The translations under genes were made by a program, and so were the position numbers. Positions 1-10,707 of a stretch of 64,000 nucleotides of DNA are shown one piece after another. Each line of letters begins with the position of its first letter. Positions within the stretch are counted from its first letter, which is position 1. The stretch is from Humulus lupulus (Eukaryota > Streptophyta > Magnoliopsida > Rosales > Cannabaceae). The DNA is taken from positions 89,202,888 to 89,266,887 of the forward strand of contig NC_084796.1 in NCBI RefSeq assembly GCF_963169125.1, read 5' to 3'. The notes under the pieces are model-generated. The model was not told where the DNA came from, searched no databases, and was given only the letters and a program-made list of their open reading frames with translations.

Positions 1-444
1 CTTTATGTACCGAAACCCAATGACAAGTTTGTAGTATACTGTGATGCATTGAGGCAAGGGTTGGGTTGTGTGCTGATGTAGAATGACAAGGTGATAGCCT
101 ACGCCTCAAGGAAGCTAAAGGAATACGAGCAACGCTATCCAACACACGATATGGCGTTGGCAGCAGTGGTCTTTGCGTTGAAACTCTGGCGCCACTATCT
201 TTATGGAGAACGGTGTGCGATTTATATAGACCACAAAAGCTTAAAGTATTTCTTCACTCAGAAGGAGCTCAACATAAGGCAGCACAGGTGGTTAGAGCTA
301 ATGAAGGATTATGACTGTGAAATTATATACCACCTGGGAAAGGCAAACGTAGTTGCGGATGTCCTAAGTAGAAAGAATTATGGAAGTCTAGCATCATTAG
401 CCGGAATAGAAAAGCCGCTACAGCAGGAGCTGATCAATGCTTGA
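1..444 (+). pseudogene. G1 RNase H domain (end of reverse transcriptase polyprotein)
   Basis: Frame 1 reads through the LTR-retrotransposon RNase H: a YCDALRQGLG motif carrying the first catalytic Asp, then YPTHDMALA (the usual acidic residue of the DLEL motif is replaced by Met-Ala), then [10 protein letters not shown] carrying the third Asp, ending with ADVLSRK. A TAG stop at about 79-81 interrupts the motif that normally reads VLMQ, consistent with a CAG to TAG change, and a TGA closes the frame at 442-444. The start of the domain and the whole reverse transcriptase lie left of the window. The protein would have degraded the RNA strand during reverse transcription. This copy is not functional. 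Confidence 0.88.
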
Positions 445-1500
445 ATAGAAGTAGTCATTGGTAAATTGGCTAACTTGTCCATCCAGTCAACTCTGTTAGA
501 AGATATACAGATTGGGCAAGAACATGATGACACGTTAGTAGCACATATGGATGTAGTTAGAGAAGGGAAGGCCACATATTTCTCAATATCAGGTCAAGGT
601 TTATTGAGATATAAGGATCGGGTATGCGTGCCAAATAATCAAGGGATTGAGGTGAAGATTTTAGAAGAAGCACACAATACCCCATACTCAGTTCACACAG
701 GGTCGACCAAGATGACTCACGATCTTAAGGCAATGTATTGGTGGCCAGGAATGAAGAAGGATATAGCGAAGTATGTGTCTAAATGTTTGGCATGCCAACA
801 AGAGCAGAACATCAGCGACCTACAGGCTTATTGCAACCAGTTAGCATTCCAGAATGGAAATGGGACGACATAGCCATGGATTTCGTGACGGGTTTGCCTC
901 GAACGAATAAGCAGCACGACTCGACTTGGGTAGTAATAGATAGATTAACCAAGTCAGCTCATTTTCTTCCTGTCAAGACTTCCTATACAGTAGAACAATA
1001 TGCATACGTTTATGTCCAAGAAATAGTACGACTTCATGGAATCCCTAAAACAATAGTATCCGATAGAGGATCAGTGTTTACATCGAGATTTTGGGGAAGC
1101 TTGCAACAAGCCATGGGTACCAAGTTAAGTCTTAGTACAACATTTCATCCTCAGACAAATGGTCAGTCCGAATGTACCATACAGATTTTAGAAGATATGT
1201 TGCGCGCTTGTGTACTTGATTTCGGAGGATCATGGAGTAAGTACTTGCCGCTGATAGAATTCTCCTATAATAATAGCTACCAGTCAACGATCGGGATGGC
1301 ACCATACGAGCTACTTTATGGAAGGAGGTGTCGATCGCCGTTACATTGGGACGAAGTAGGAGAAAGGCAACTACTTGGACCCGAAGTTGTTAGAAAGGCT
1401 CAAGATGTAGTAGCGCTGATTAGAAAGCAAATGCTCGCTGCTCAGAGTCGACAGAAAAGTATGTGGAATTCAAAGTCGGAGATCAAGTCTTCTTAAGGAT
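445..1500 (+). pseudogene. G1 integrase, zinc finger and catalytic core (interrupted)
   Basis: The frame continues past the RNase H stop with the linker LANLSIQ and an HHCC zinc finger (His in EEAHNTP and SVHTG, Cys pair in CLACQQ). A small frameshift at about 800 moves the frame, after which the DDE core is readable: Asp in IAMDFVTG, Asp in IVSDRGS, Glu in NGQSEC, spaced as in retroviral integrases. A second frameshift near 1455-1460 precedes the conserved GDQVFL motif. The frame is then cut by the C1 insertion at 1506 and resumes at 10708. All three catalytic residues are kept, so damage is by frameshift and insertion, not by loss of the active site. Confidence 0.88.
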
Positions 1501-1505
1501 ATCTC
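1501..1505 (+). repeat. Left target-site duplication of C1 (atctc)
   Basis: The five bases atctc directly precede the TGTTAGG start of the C1 5' LTR and recur directly after the 3' LTR at 10703-10707. This is the 5-bp duplication expected of an LTR-retrotransposon integrase. Confidence 0.95.
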
Positions 1506-3405
1506 TGTTAGGAGTGTGTCCTAAAAACATGTAAAAGATATTTGTTTTCTGTGAATAAATAAATACAATGGTTTATTATTATTGTTATATTTAGATTGTT
1601 AAATTATTGTTTGAATAATTTTGTAAATATCAGAATATTTCCATATTCATTATTGATGATGTGATCTTGTATTGGTACGAGAGAATTAAGATCACATGAA
1701 TGAATTAAAATAGTCAATAACAAAAAATTAAAGTTATGGAATTCTTTAATTGGAGTTGTAAGTACGGTTTACTGAGTATCATAACGATACAAATAATCTA
1801 GATTCGGATTATTGATGTGGTAAGACATCTCGGTAAAGGTGCTTTATATAATATGATTATATATGACAATGACAGAAATGAATTAAAATGTTTATCCAAA
1901 AACCATTTAACAATAAAGACTTGTAATTCATATCATAACTGGTGATCATTTATAGATCAACCTAAATCCTGAGTGTTCATGAACTCCTGTTCATGTTTAT
2001 TAAATATTTTGATTCATTCGTTAAGGTCTCTCATAGAATGAGGCTAATGACTTTTGTTTTGGAGATTTAATATCATGGATGGCTGGGAACATGTATCAAC
2101 AATAAGGAATCTAATCTTTCCTAACAGATCGTATATTAGTTCCCTTAAGGGTTAATTCTGGAACTGAATGATTTTGAGCTCAAATCTATAATTAGATTAT
2201 AGATTGATTATTCACTAGTGAGTTAATGGTACTTAAGGAATAAGAAGTAAATTAGAAAGGTAAAATAGTAATTCTTCCATTCTAATTTATGAACTAATTA
2301 ATTAGAGGGTTGAACTATTGTAAGATGGTTATATCAATGGACAACTTAAGATAAGATTTATGTAAAAGTATATCTATAACATAAAGAGTGCAATTCTGAA
2401 TTTATAGTGGAGAAATATCACAATTAATAAATTAACTATTATAATTAAAGATTTTAATTATTTAGTTTCAATTTATTGGAGCTTAATGTTATAGGTCCAT
2501 GGTCCTCGAAATGGCTCAAACAAACACTGACAAATGTAAATACAAAAATGGGCGAAATGACTTATTTGATAAGTAAAATATTTTTCTATGCATCAAACAT
2601 AATTATTTTTTAATTATGTGTAATTAATTAATTATTTGATTTAACAAAAATATAATTAATTTTGAATTAATTTATTTTTGGGATTTTTAGTATTTAAATA
2701 ATAATAAAAATTGGGAAAAATCACATGTCATCCCTGGCATGTGGTACACGTGTAGCACAGTGCCCAGTCACTGTGCTACACGCATAAGAGACTCTAAGCA
2801 GTTTCTTGGTTCCACAATTTTAGTTATTTTAATATTAAATAAATAATGAGATATTGTAATATGATTAAAATATTATTATTTAAACAAAATCTGATAACTG
2901 ATTAGTTATTTTCAAATTGTTTAAAATAACTAATATTTTAATTTAATATATTGGATATATTAATTATTGGATATCCGTTTTTGAGAACGTAACTTTTCAG
3001 GGATAGAAAAATATCTTGAAATCTCTCTTAGAGAAAGAGAACAGTGATACAAACAAAAGTCACTGTTCTTAAAAAACCCTAGGTCCAAATTTTATCAGAT
3101 CTCATGTGTTGAGAACATCTGAAAAATAGATTTTGCCTATCATTTTGTATAGCGAGCCCACACTCATTCTTTGTGTGCTGAGAACATTTTGGAAGATCTT
3201 GGTGTGAGATCTCAAGGATTTTTCCATACAAAAAGATAGCAGCAAGGAATGACTTGAGGTAACTTTCTATTCATGTCTTCGATTCAATATATATATATAT
3301 ATATGCATGTGAAGAAGTAGATCTAGAAATCTTGTGGGATTAAATTAACAATTTGATTGTTGTTCCACTGCGTATAATATCTAATTTGATCAATAAAAAC
3401 CAACA
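1506..3405 (+). repeat. C1 5' LTR
   Basis: 1900 bp, TGTTAGG...CCAACA. Homologous along its length to 8791-10702 and, inverted, to both C2 LTRs. It holds the two adjacent hairpins at 2722-2782 and an (AT)n tract near 3287-3304. A TATA-like string lies in the AT-rich part near 1850, but I cannot pick one promoter with confidence. Confidence 0.95.
2722..2782 (+). other. Two adjacent hairpins in the C1 LTR
   Basis: At 2722-2743 an imperfect inverted repeat (cacatg...catgtg) surrounds atccct-like loop bases. At 2749-2782 a perfect 14-bp stem (cgtgtagcacagtg and its complement) closes a 6-base loop. Corresponding hairpins occur at 10022-10084, 18110-18170 (inverted) and 25432-25495 (inverted) in the other LTRs. 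In C2 3' LTR the stem is again perfect although an outer base pair has changed on both sides. Confidence 0.85.
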
Positions 3406-3407
3406 AA

Positions 3408-3419
3408 TGGTACCAGAGC
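3408..3419 (+). promoter_or_regulatory. C1 primer-binding site (initiator tRNA-Met type)
   Basis: tggtaccagagc starts two bases after the LTR end. It differs by one base from the usual plant copia PBS (tggtatcagagc), complementary to the 3' end of initiator tRNA-Met. Confidence 0.9.
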
Positions 3420-5282
3420 CATCTTCACACACACACATATATATATATTGAATCTGTGTGGGTTTACTTTTATGCATTTATTTATTTTGATGAATGAATG
3501 GATGGCTTAATATGATTGAATGCATGGGAATGTTAAATAATTAATTGTATGGTGTTTTTTGTTTAGGATTTGTTTAAGATTAGATCATTGTGTATGCCAT
3601 TAAAGCGCATATGATTTATGTAAATTAGTTGGTTTTTGACACAATAAAATTGTAATTCCGATCACACAAAAGTCAGAACGAAGCCCGGGATTCAGAATTC
3701 AGGCACTGCTCCTCCGAGGCCGCCCTCCGAGCCGCTGCTGGGACGTCGTATGGACATCTGTACAGACCATATAGACGGGTCCGTACGGTTCCGTACAGTC
3801 CAGCCTCGGTAGCCCCATTTGACGCCATGTGTCCTCGTCCTGCTGGTCCAGATTTTTTTTTTAATTTTTTCTGAAATTAAACTGTTATTTTAAAAAAAAA
3901 TTAAATGTTAAATATCCTATTTATTAGAAATCTGATATTTAAATAATGTGATAATTTTGTTATCCTAACAAACTTTTTGAAAATCTTATTTCAAAGTTTA
4001 ATTTTAAAAATAATAGATTTTATTTAATTATTTCAATTTCTAATTTTAATTAAAAGTTGTTTTAATTAAAAAGAAAAATAAAAATAATGATTATTTAAAA
4101 GTTTGTTTTAATTAATCAAAATAATTAGAAAATTGTTTTCTTATTATTATTATGGACCAACAATGACACATATCCTACCGACAGTGAAGTAAAGAAGCCC
4201 GATGGAGATCAAGGCGATTTTATTTTATTTTTTTAATTTTATAAAGTGGGTGTAAAATTAGAAATACCCAAAAAGCACCCGGTTCAACATTTATTGTTTA
4301 TTTATTTAGATAATTATTTTCATGTGATTGATGTGATTGATAACATGTTCATGCATTTTATGCCATACATAAAAACCCACACAACCATAATCATTTATCT
4401 CATTTGTAGAAACATGATTATTAGGATTGTCCTATATGTTTATATGAATTGTTTTGCGAAATCAATTGCATGTAAATTACTTAGTTTTATTTTTGAAAAC
4501 TTGGTAAAATATCACACCAATTTTTATGTCTTTATGACTTAATTTCTTTAAACCAACTTTATTTTAAAATTTTTTTTTTTAGTAAAGTTTAGATGAACAT
4601 AATTGGCAATTTAAAATTGGATATAGACCTAGAAACTCGCTTTCTTTCCAATTTTAATTATGTTCGTAAGGTTTAAAGATGTTCTAATTAATTTGGAATT
4701 AATTAGGTTAAAAACATTTATTTCAAAATAGTGAGTGGGAGAGGGTTTATATCTCAAACATAACCCATGGTCTCCATTATTAATATAACACCGTGAGATA
4801 TGACGGCTTTGCTTTCGTCCCCCTAAGGAAGGTGTCTAGACATATCAATAACAAGGTTATATTTCTTACAAAGATAGGAACTAATGATGTATTTTAGGCT
4901 TGACCGACCCTAAGGCGACATGTCCTAAGTTAAGTCATGAACTCGGAAATAATGGGTTACACTCACAAAGCTATGATTAAGCTTTTGAAGTGGATAATCA
5001 TAACTTGACCAAACTAAGCGGTACTTTAATGTTTAAAAGAGACAATAAAGAGTTATTTTAAGTTTTAAACAATAAAGATAAGAATGTCTTATCAATTCTC
5101 TAAAATTAATTTGACCGACCCTAAGGTGGCACTTTAATTGTTAGAAAATTTTATCGTAGAAATTAATCTTTATTTTATGTGTTTTAATTGTGCTCATGCA
5201 TCACGTTTGATTTCCAAATTTTTTTATATTTATTTTTCTAAATATAATAATATATATTTGTATTTATTTATTTCCAGCAAAA
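3420..5282 (+). other. C1 leader between PBS and gag
   Basis: About 1.86 kb without a convincing long gene. It has (CA/TA)n at 3427-3450, a short GC-rich island at about 3660-3850 in otherwise AT-rich DNA, a block around 4735-4830 containing catggtctccattat, and two direct repeats gaccgaccctaagg at 4902-4915 and 5113-5126. The block and the repeats are also found in C2 and, more diverged, in C3. A 98-codon open frame at 4246-4542 is low-complexity and AT-rich, and I do not count it as a gene. The region probably carries packaging and dimerisation signals, by analogy with BARE; this is inference. Confidence 0.7.
3781..3788 (+). promoter_or_regulatory. Candidate RNA dimerisation palindrome (ccgtacgg) in C1 leader
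   Basis: A perfect 8-bp palindrome inside the GC-rich island, followed by a partial second copy (ccgtac). The same palindrome occurs in the C2 leader at 24458-24465. BARE elements are known to carry a DIS palindrome in the leader; assigning that role here is inference. Confidence 0.4.
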
Positions 5283-5800
5283 ATGTCTATTGGTGAATTA
5301 CACACCGATGCTTTTCTCAAATCCTTGGTTTTTGAACTTGAAAATATACAACACTTGTTTCGAGGCATGTTGACCATATTTTCTTATAAGAAGATGATGT
5401 CAACAGTCTGTGAAGAACCTCCAATAGAACCACCTCTGGCTACTAGCTATGAAGCAGAAGAAAAATATTCAAATTGGATGAAATCCGATCGGTTGGCACG
5501 TTATTGCATGCTTTCAACCATGCCTGACGAAACAAAGGAAAAATATATACACCATGACTCAACACATGAGATGTGGCGAGCAATGATAGACGAAGTCTTT
5601 CCTGAGTGTCATTGTTTATATCAAACGAAAAAGGTAAATAAGATTTACATATATTTTTTGAACTTTGAATAGTACATTCAAATACTATGAATATAAGATT
5701 CAAATTTTTGGATAGTAGATTCAAATTTTTGTTTTTCCTTTTGCAGAATTAGAACCCTGAAAAGGAGGAAGAGACTGATGAGGATTTTGGTAGCGAGTAA
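5283..5800 (+). pseudogene. C1 spliced mini-Gag
   Basis: Exon 1 (5283-5633, 117 codons, ATG after an AT-rich leader) reads as the N-terminal part of a plant copia Gag (Retrotran_gag_2/UBN2 type): a WF/LF-rich helix, the EEKYSNWMKSD motif, then ARYCMLSTMPDE. It is followed by a GT-AG intron (5634-5746; donor AAG|GTAAAT, acceptor TTTTGCAG) and a 54-base exon 2 (5747-5800) ending in TAA. Joining is phase 0. Exon 2 is acidic (EKEEETDEDF). Codon 2 of exon 2 is TAG where C2 has CAG, so this copy is broken by a single change. A full copia Gag would continue for some 150 more residues to a zinc knuckle; none follows. Confidence 0.7.
5634..5746 (+). other. Putative phase-0 intron in C1 mini-Gag (113 nt)
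   Basis: GTAAAT donor, T/A-rich body and TTTTCCTTTTGCAG acceptor. The same intron position and phase are present in C2 (22494-22631) and C3 (30440-30530), while intron lengths and sequences differ. BARE elements are known to splice a gag-only RNA, which gives a precedent. Confidence 0.65.
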
Positions 5801-6169
5801 AGAGCTGGAGAAGTTGGAGAGTAGTTTTTATTTAGTAATTTTTTTGTTAGTTGAACAAGTTAAATTTCTTTATTTTGTTTTAGAAATTTTAAATTTCTTT
5901 AAAACAAAGAAAACTACATCTAGAAATTTAGTTTATTGCTAGTAATTTTGATTATTAATGTTTGGAAACTTATTTCTATTTTTGCATAACATTTATTTCT
6001 TTATTAATAAAGTAGTTATTATATAAAGAAATTATCTATTCACTTATTATGCAAATGCTTTGGGATAAACAAAGTTTACATACTTTTAATGAATGACAAA
6101 TTTTTATAATTCAAAATTATTTAAAACAGCTAATCCTAGATGTATTAAATTGATTCCTATAGTGAGACA
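5801..6169 (+). other. C1 non-coding spacer where Gag C-terminus and protease should be
   Basis: AT-rich and stop-rich, with no zinc knuckle or aspartic protease motif on either strand. It looks like a 3' untranslated region. The counterpart in C2 (22065-22439, inverted) is collinear, so the loss predates the two insertions. Confidence 0.7.
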
Positions 6170-6904
6170 TATCTGTAGCACTTGAGATTGGGCAATATTG
6201 GTCTAGATAGAATAAATAGGCTTGCAAATGATGGTCCTTTAAGAGAACTATCTATTGTATCTCTCCCTGTTTGTAAATCCTGTCTAGAAGGAAAAATGAC
6301 CAAGAGACATTTCTCAGCTAAAGGTTCAAGAGCCACATAGCTACTTCAGCTAGTACATACAGATGTTGCAGTCCACTTAATCTACAAGCAAGAGGAGGTT
6401 ATGAATATTTCGTCACCTTCAATTATTCAAGATATGGTTACCTACACTTAATGCAAAGAAAATCTGAAACTTTTAGAAAGTTAAAAGAATTTCAAGCAGA
6501 GGCTGAAAAGCAATTAGGTAAATCACTAAAAAGCACTTCGATCTGATCGAGGAGGAGAGTACTTGGATTTTGAATTTGAGGACCATTTATGTGAGCATGG
6601 CATTCAATCCCAACTCACTACACCTGAAACGCCACAGTAAAATGGTGTTTCAATAAGACAGAATAAAACGTTATTAGATATGATTAGATGAATGATGAGT
6701 TTCTCATCATTACCACTGTCATTCAGGGGCTATTCGATTCAATGTGTTCTATACATATTGAATGATGTTCCATCTAAGTCTATCCAAAAGACACCCATAG
6801 AGTTTTGGAATGGTTATAAACCTAGTTTACACCATTTTCGAATTTGGGGATGTCCTGCACATGTGCTTAAAAGGAAAGACTGGGAAATTGGAATCATGCT
6901 CTGA
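6170..6904 (+). pseudogene. C1 integrase (GAG_pre-integrase motif, core)
   Basis: Reads from LRLGNIGLDRINRL through the Cys pair of VCKSCLEGK (GAG_pre-integrase), then Asp in HTDV, Asp in SDRGGEY, and the segment PQ*NGVS. The third catalytic residue, normally Glu in NGVSER, is Ile (ATA, 6653-6655), and the preceding Gln codon is TAA (6638-6640). Several other stops and frameshifts are present. From 6692 the frame is open again across the core end and the IWGCPAHV motif. No active integrase could be made. The TAA is shared with C2 and the lost Glu is non-Glu in both. Confidence 0.88.
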
Positions 6905-8424
6905 AGTGTGAATGTTTGTGGGATATTCCAAAGAGACTAGAGGTGGAATTTTCTATAGTCCAAAAGAAAATAAAACATTTTTATTGACAAATGCAACTTT
7001 TCTTGAATATGACTATGTTAATAACCACAAACCTCGCAGTAAGGTTGTTCTAGAGGAGAAGGTCTCAAATGAAGTCGCAAAGTCACCAGCAACAATTAAT
7101 GATAAAACAACCAAAGAAACCACAATTCTTGAAAAGGAAAAACCAGTGCAATGTTGTAGTGGGAGGATTGTGAGACAACCTATTCACTACGAACATGTGA
7201 CACACGTTCTTGTATCAGATACTGAAAAGGACGATCCATTGAATTTTAAAGAAGAAATGGAAGACCCTGATGTTGATAAGTGGCAAGATGCCATGAATCA
7301 AGAAATGGAATCAATGTATTCCAATTCAGTCTGGGAACTTGTAGATCTGCCTGGCAATGTTAATGCCATTGGATGTAAATGGATCTACAAGAAGAAAAGG
7401 GTTGTAGATGGAAAGGTAGAGATCTATAAAGCAAGGCTTGTGGCCAAAGGCTACACACAGAGAGAGGGTGTGGACTATGAAGAAACATTTTCTCCTGTGG
7501 CCATGCTTAAGTCCATTCACATACTTTTATCCATAGCTGCCATCTATGATTACGAGATATGGCAAATGGACGTCAAGAGAACCTTTCTAAATGGCCACCT
7601 TGATGAAACCATTTATATGGAACAACCAGAAGGGTTTATTAAGAAGGATCAAGATCAAAAGGTATGCAAGTTGTTGAAATCCATATATGGATTGAAACAA
7701 GCATCAAGATCTTGGAACTTAACATTTGATGAAACTATTAAAACATATGGTTTCGAACAAAATGTTGACGAAGCATGTGTTTATAAATACATCAAAGGGA
7801 GTAGTTGTGGTTTTCTTAGTTCTTTATGTTGATGATATCCTACTCATTGGGAATGATGTAGAGACATTATCAAATGTAAAGAAATGGTTGGCTGACAAAT
7901 TCAAAATGAAAGATTTGGAAGAAGCGAGCTATGTTCTAGGCATTAAAATTCTAAGAGGTAGAAAGAACAAGCTCCTAGCACTTTCACAAGCAAATTATAT
8001 TGATAAAGTGCTTGAAAGATTCTCTATGGAGAATTCCAAAAAGGGTCAATTGCTGACCAGACATGGAATTACTCTTTGCAAAGATCAGTGTCCAAAGACA
8101 TCACAAGAGCAAGAGGATATGAGAAAGTATCCCTATGCATCAGCTGTAGGGAGCCTAATGTATGCAATGTTATGTACTAGACCTGACATATGTTATGCAG
8201 TAGGGATTTTTAGTCGTTATCAATCAAATCCAGGTTTGGAACATTGGACTGCGGTGAAACATATTCTCAAGTATCTCAGGAGAACGAGAGACTATATGTT
8301 AGTATATTCGGGTAGCGACCTCGAACCTACTAGATACACTGACTCAGATTTTCAATCTGACAAAGATAGTAGAAAGTCTAATTCTGGGTCAGTATTCACT
8401 CTTGGTGGTGGAGCAGTTGTCTAG
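6905..8424 (+). pseudogene. C1 integrase C-terminus and reverse transcriptase (RVT_2)
   Basis: Two overlapping frames (6912-7832, then 7726-8424) cover the copia RT. Visible motifs: [11 protein letters not shown] in the integrase tail, a linker with a KSPAT segment, [44 protein letters not shown] (first catalytic Asp), YGLKQASRSWN, then after the frame change LYVDDILLIGND (catalytic Asp pair) and the connection up to CTRPDICYAVG. The frameshift near 7800-7830 lies just before YVDD. Motifs are kept but the frame is broken, so no complete polymerase is encoded. It is the most readable RT of the three copia elements. Confidence 0.9.
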
Positions 8425-8784
8425 AGAAGCATTAAGCAATCCAGTATATCTGATTCTACCATGGAAGCTGAATACATAGTAGCTTGTGAAGCAGCTAAAG
8501 AAGCAATTTGCCTGAAAAAGTTCTACACAGATTTGGAAGTGGTTCCAAAAGTGGAGACTGTGACAACAGTGGAGTAGTGGCTAATTCTAAAGAACCAAGA
8601 AGCCACAACAGGGGAAGGCATAGAGAGCGAAAATACCACTTGGTCAGAGAAATCATACATAGAGGAGATGTGTCCATTCTGAAAATCGCATCAGAACACA
8701 ACCTGGCAGACCCGTTCACGAAGACGCTTTCTGCAAAGAAATTTAAGGGTCATCTACGTAATATGGGATTGAGAGAAATTTAAG
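8425..8784 (+). pseudogene. C1 RNase H
   Basis: Continues the copia RNase H. The first Asp motif TDSDFQSDKD lies just upstream. A TAG replaces the Trp of the usual VVW/VSW motif at about 8422-8424, and MEAEYI carries the catalytic Glu followed by another stop. A frame change near 8570 leads into SKEPRSH, a kept block ending in EHNLADPFTK. The frame stops at 8781-8783, immediately before the polypurine tract. Non-functional remnant. Confidence 0.88.
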
Positions 8785-8790
8785 GGAGAT
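8776..8790 (+). promoter_or_regulatory. C1 polypurine tract
   Basis: gaaatttaagggagat directly abuts the 3' LTR start at 8791. It would prime plus-strand DNA synthesis. Confidence 0.85.
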
Positions 8791-10702
8791 TGTTAGGAGT
8801 GTGTCCTAAAAGCATGTAAAAGACATTTGTTTTTATGTGAATAAATAAATACAATGGTTTATTATTATTGTTATATTTAGATTGTTAAATTATTGTTTGA
8901 ATAATTTTGTAAATATTAGAAAAATTCCATATTCATTATTGAGGATGTGATCTTGTATTAGTACGAGAGAATTAAGATCACATGAATGAATAAAAATAGT
9001 CAACAACAACAAATTAAAGTTATGGAATTCTTTAATTGGAGTTGTAAGTATGGTTTACTGAGTATCATAATGATACAAATAATCTAGATTCAGATTATTG
9101 ATGTGGTAAGACATCTCGGTGAAGGTGCTTTATATAATATAATTATATATGACATGGACCGATATGAATTAAAGTCTTTATTCAAAAATCATGTAACAAT
9201 AAAAACTTGTAATTCATATCATAACTGATGATCATTTATAGATCAACCTAAATCCTGAGTGTTCATGAACTCCTGTTCATGTTTATTAAATCTTTTGATT
9301 CATTCGTTAAGGTCTCTTCATAGAATGAGGCTAATGACTTTTGTTTTGGAGATTTAATATCATGGATGGCTGGGAGCATGTATCAACAGTAAGGAATCTA
9401 ATCTTTCCTAACGGATCGTATATTAGTTCCCTTAAGGGTTAATTCTGGAACTGAATGATTTTGAGCTCAAATCTATAATTAGATTATAGATTAATTATTC
9501 ACTAGTGAATTAATGGTACTTAAGGAATAAGATGTAAATTAGAAAGGTAAAATGGTAATTCTTCCATTCTAATTTATGAACTAATTAATTAGAGGGTTGA
9601 ACTATTGTAAGATGGTTATATCAATGGACGACTTAAGATAAGATTTCTATAAAAGTATATCTATAACATAAAGAATGCAATTCTGAATTTATAGTGGAGA
9701 AATATCAGAATTAATAAATTAACTATTATAATTAAAGAGTTTAATTATTTAGTTTCAATTTATTAGAGCTTAATGTTATAGGTCCATGGTCCTCGAAATG
9801 GCTCAAACAAACACTGATAAAGGTAAATACAAAAATGGGCAAAATGACTTATTTGATAAGTAAAATATTTTTCTATGCATCAAACATAATTATTGATTAA
9901 TTATGTGTAATTAATTAATTGAGAATTAATTAATTATTTGATTTAACAAAAATATAATTAATTTTGAATTAATTTATTTTTGGGATTTTTGGTATTTAAA
10001 TAATAATAAAAATTGGGAAAAATCACATGCCATCCCTGGCATGTGGTACACGTGTAGCACAGTGCACAGTCAGTGTGCTACATGCATAAGAGACTCTGAG
10101 CAATTTCTTGGTTCCACAATTTTAGTTATTTAAATATTAAATAAATAATTAGATATTGTAATATGATTAAAATATTATTTAAACAAAATCTGATAACTCA
10201 TTAGTTATTTTCAAATTGTTTAAAATAACTAATATTTTATTTTAATATATTGGATATATTAAATATAGGATATCAGTTTTTTAGAACGTAACTTTTCAGG
10301 AATAAAAAAATATCTTGAAATCTCTCTCAGAGAAAGAGAACAGTGATACAAACAAAAGTCACTATTCTTCACAAAACCTAGGTCCAAATTTTATCAGATC
10401 TCATGTGTTGAGAACATCTGATAAATAGATTTTGCCTATTATTTTGTATAGCGAGACCACACTCGTTCTTTGTGTGCTGAGAACATTTTGGAAGATCTTG
10501 GTGTTAGATCTCAAGGATTTTGCCATACAAAAAGATAGCATCAAGGAAGGACCTGAGGTAATTTTCTATTCATGTCTTTGATTCAATATATATATATATA
10601 TGCATGTGAAGAAGTAGATCTTGAAATCATGTGGGATTAAATTAACAATTTGATTGTTGTTCCGCTGAGTATAATCTCTGATTTGATCAATAAAAACCAA
10701 CA
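8791..10702 (+). repeat. C1 3' LTR
   Basis: 1912 bp, TGTTAGGAG...CCAACA, matching 1506-3405 with scattered substitutions and small indels. The hairpin homologous to 2749-2782 is at 10051-10084 and has two mismatches in its right arm. Followed by TSD atctc. Confidence 0.95.
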
Positions 10703-10707
10703 ATCTC
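10703..10707 (+). repeat. Right target-site duplication of C1 (atctc)
   Basis: Second copy of 1501-1505. The host G1 integrase frame resumes right after it. Confidence 0.95.

Larger units (their letters stand above)
1506..10702 (+). mobile_element. C1: BARE/Angela-like Ty1/copia element, internally reduced, 9.2 kb
   Basis: Complete insertion bounded by two ~1.9-kb LTRs that begin TGTTAGGAG and end AACA, with a 5-bp TSD. PBS matches the initiator tRNA-Met type; pol order is integrase before reverse transcriptase, which defines copia. LTR length, overall size and RT wording point to the BARE/Angela lineage. Gag is shortened and spliced, and protease and the Gag zinc knuckle are absent. The two LTRs differ at about 13 places in their first ~235 aligned bases by eye, so the insertion is not recent. 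It is the same family as C2 and sits inside G1 integrase. Confidence 0.95.

Noticed and set aside
3660..3850. GC-rich island that might be a host exon or CpG island
   Set aside because: It recurs in C2 at 24400-24560 at the same place in the leader, so it is part of the copia element.
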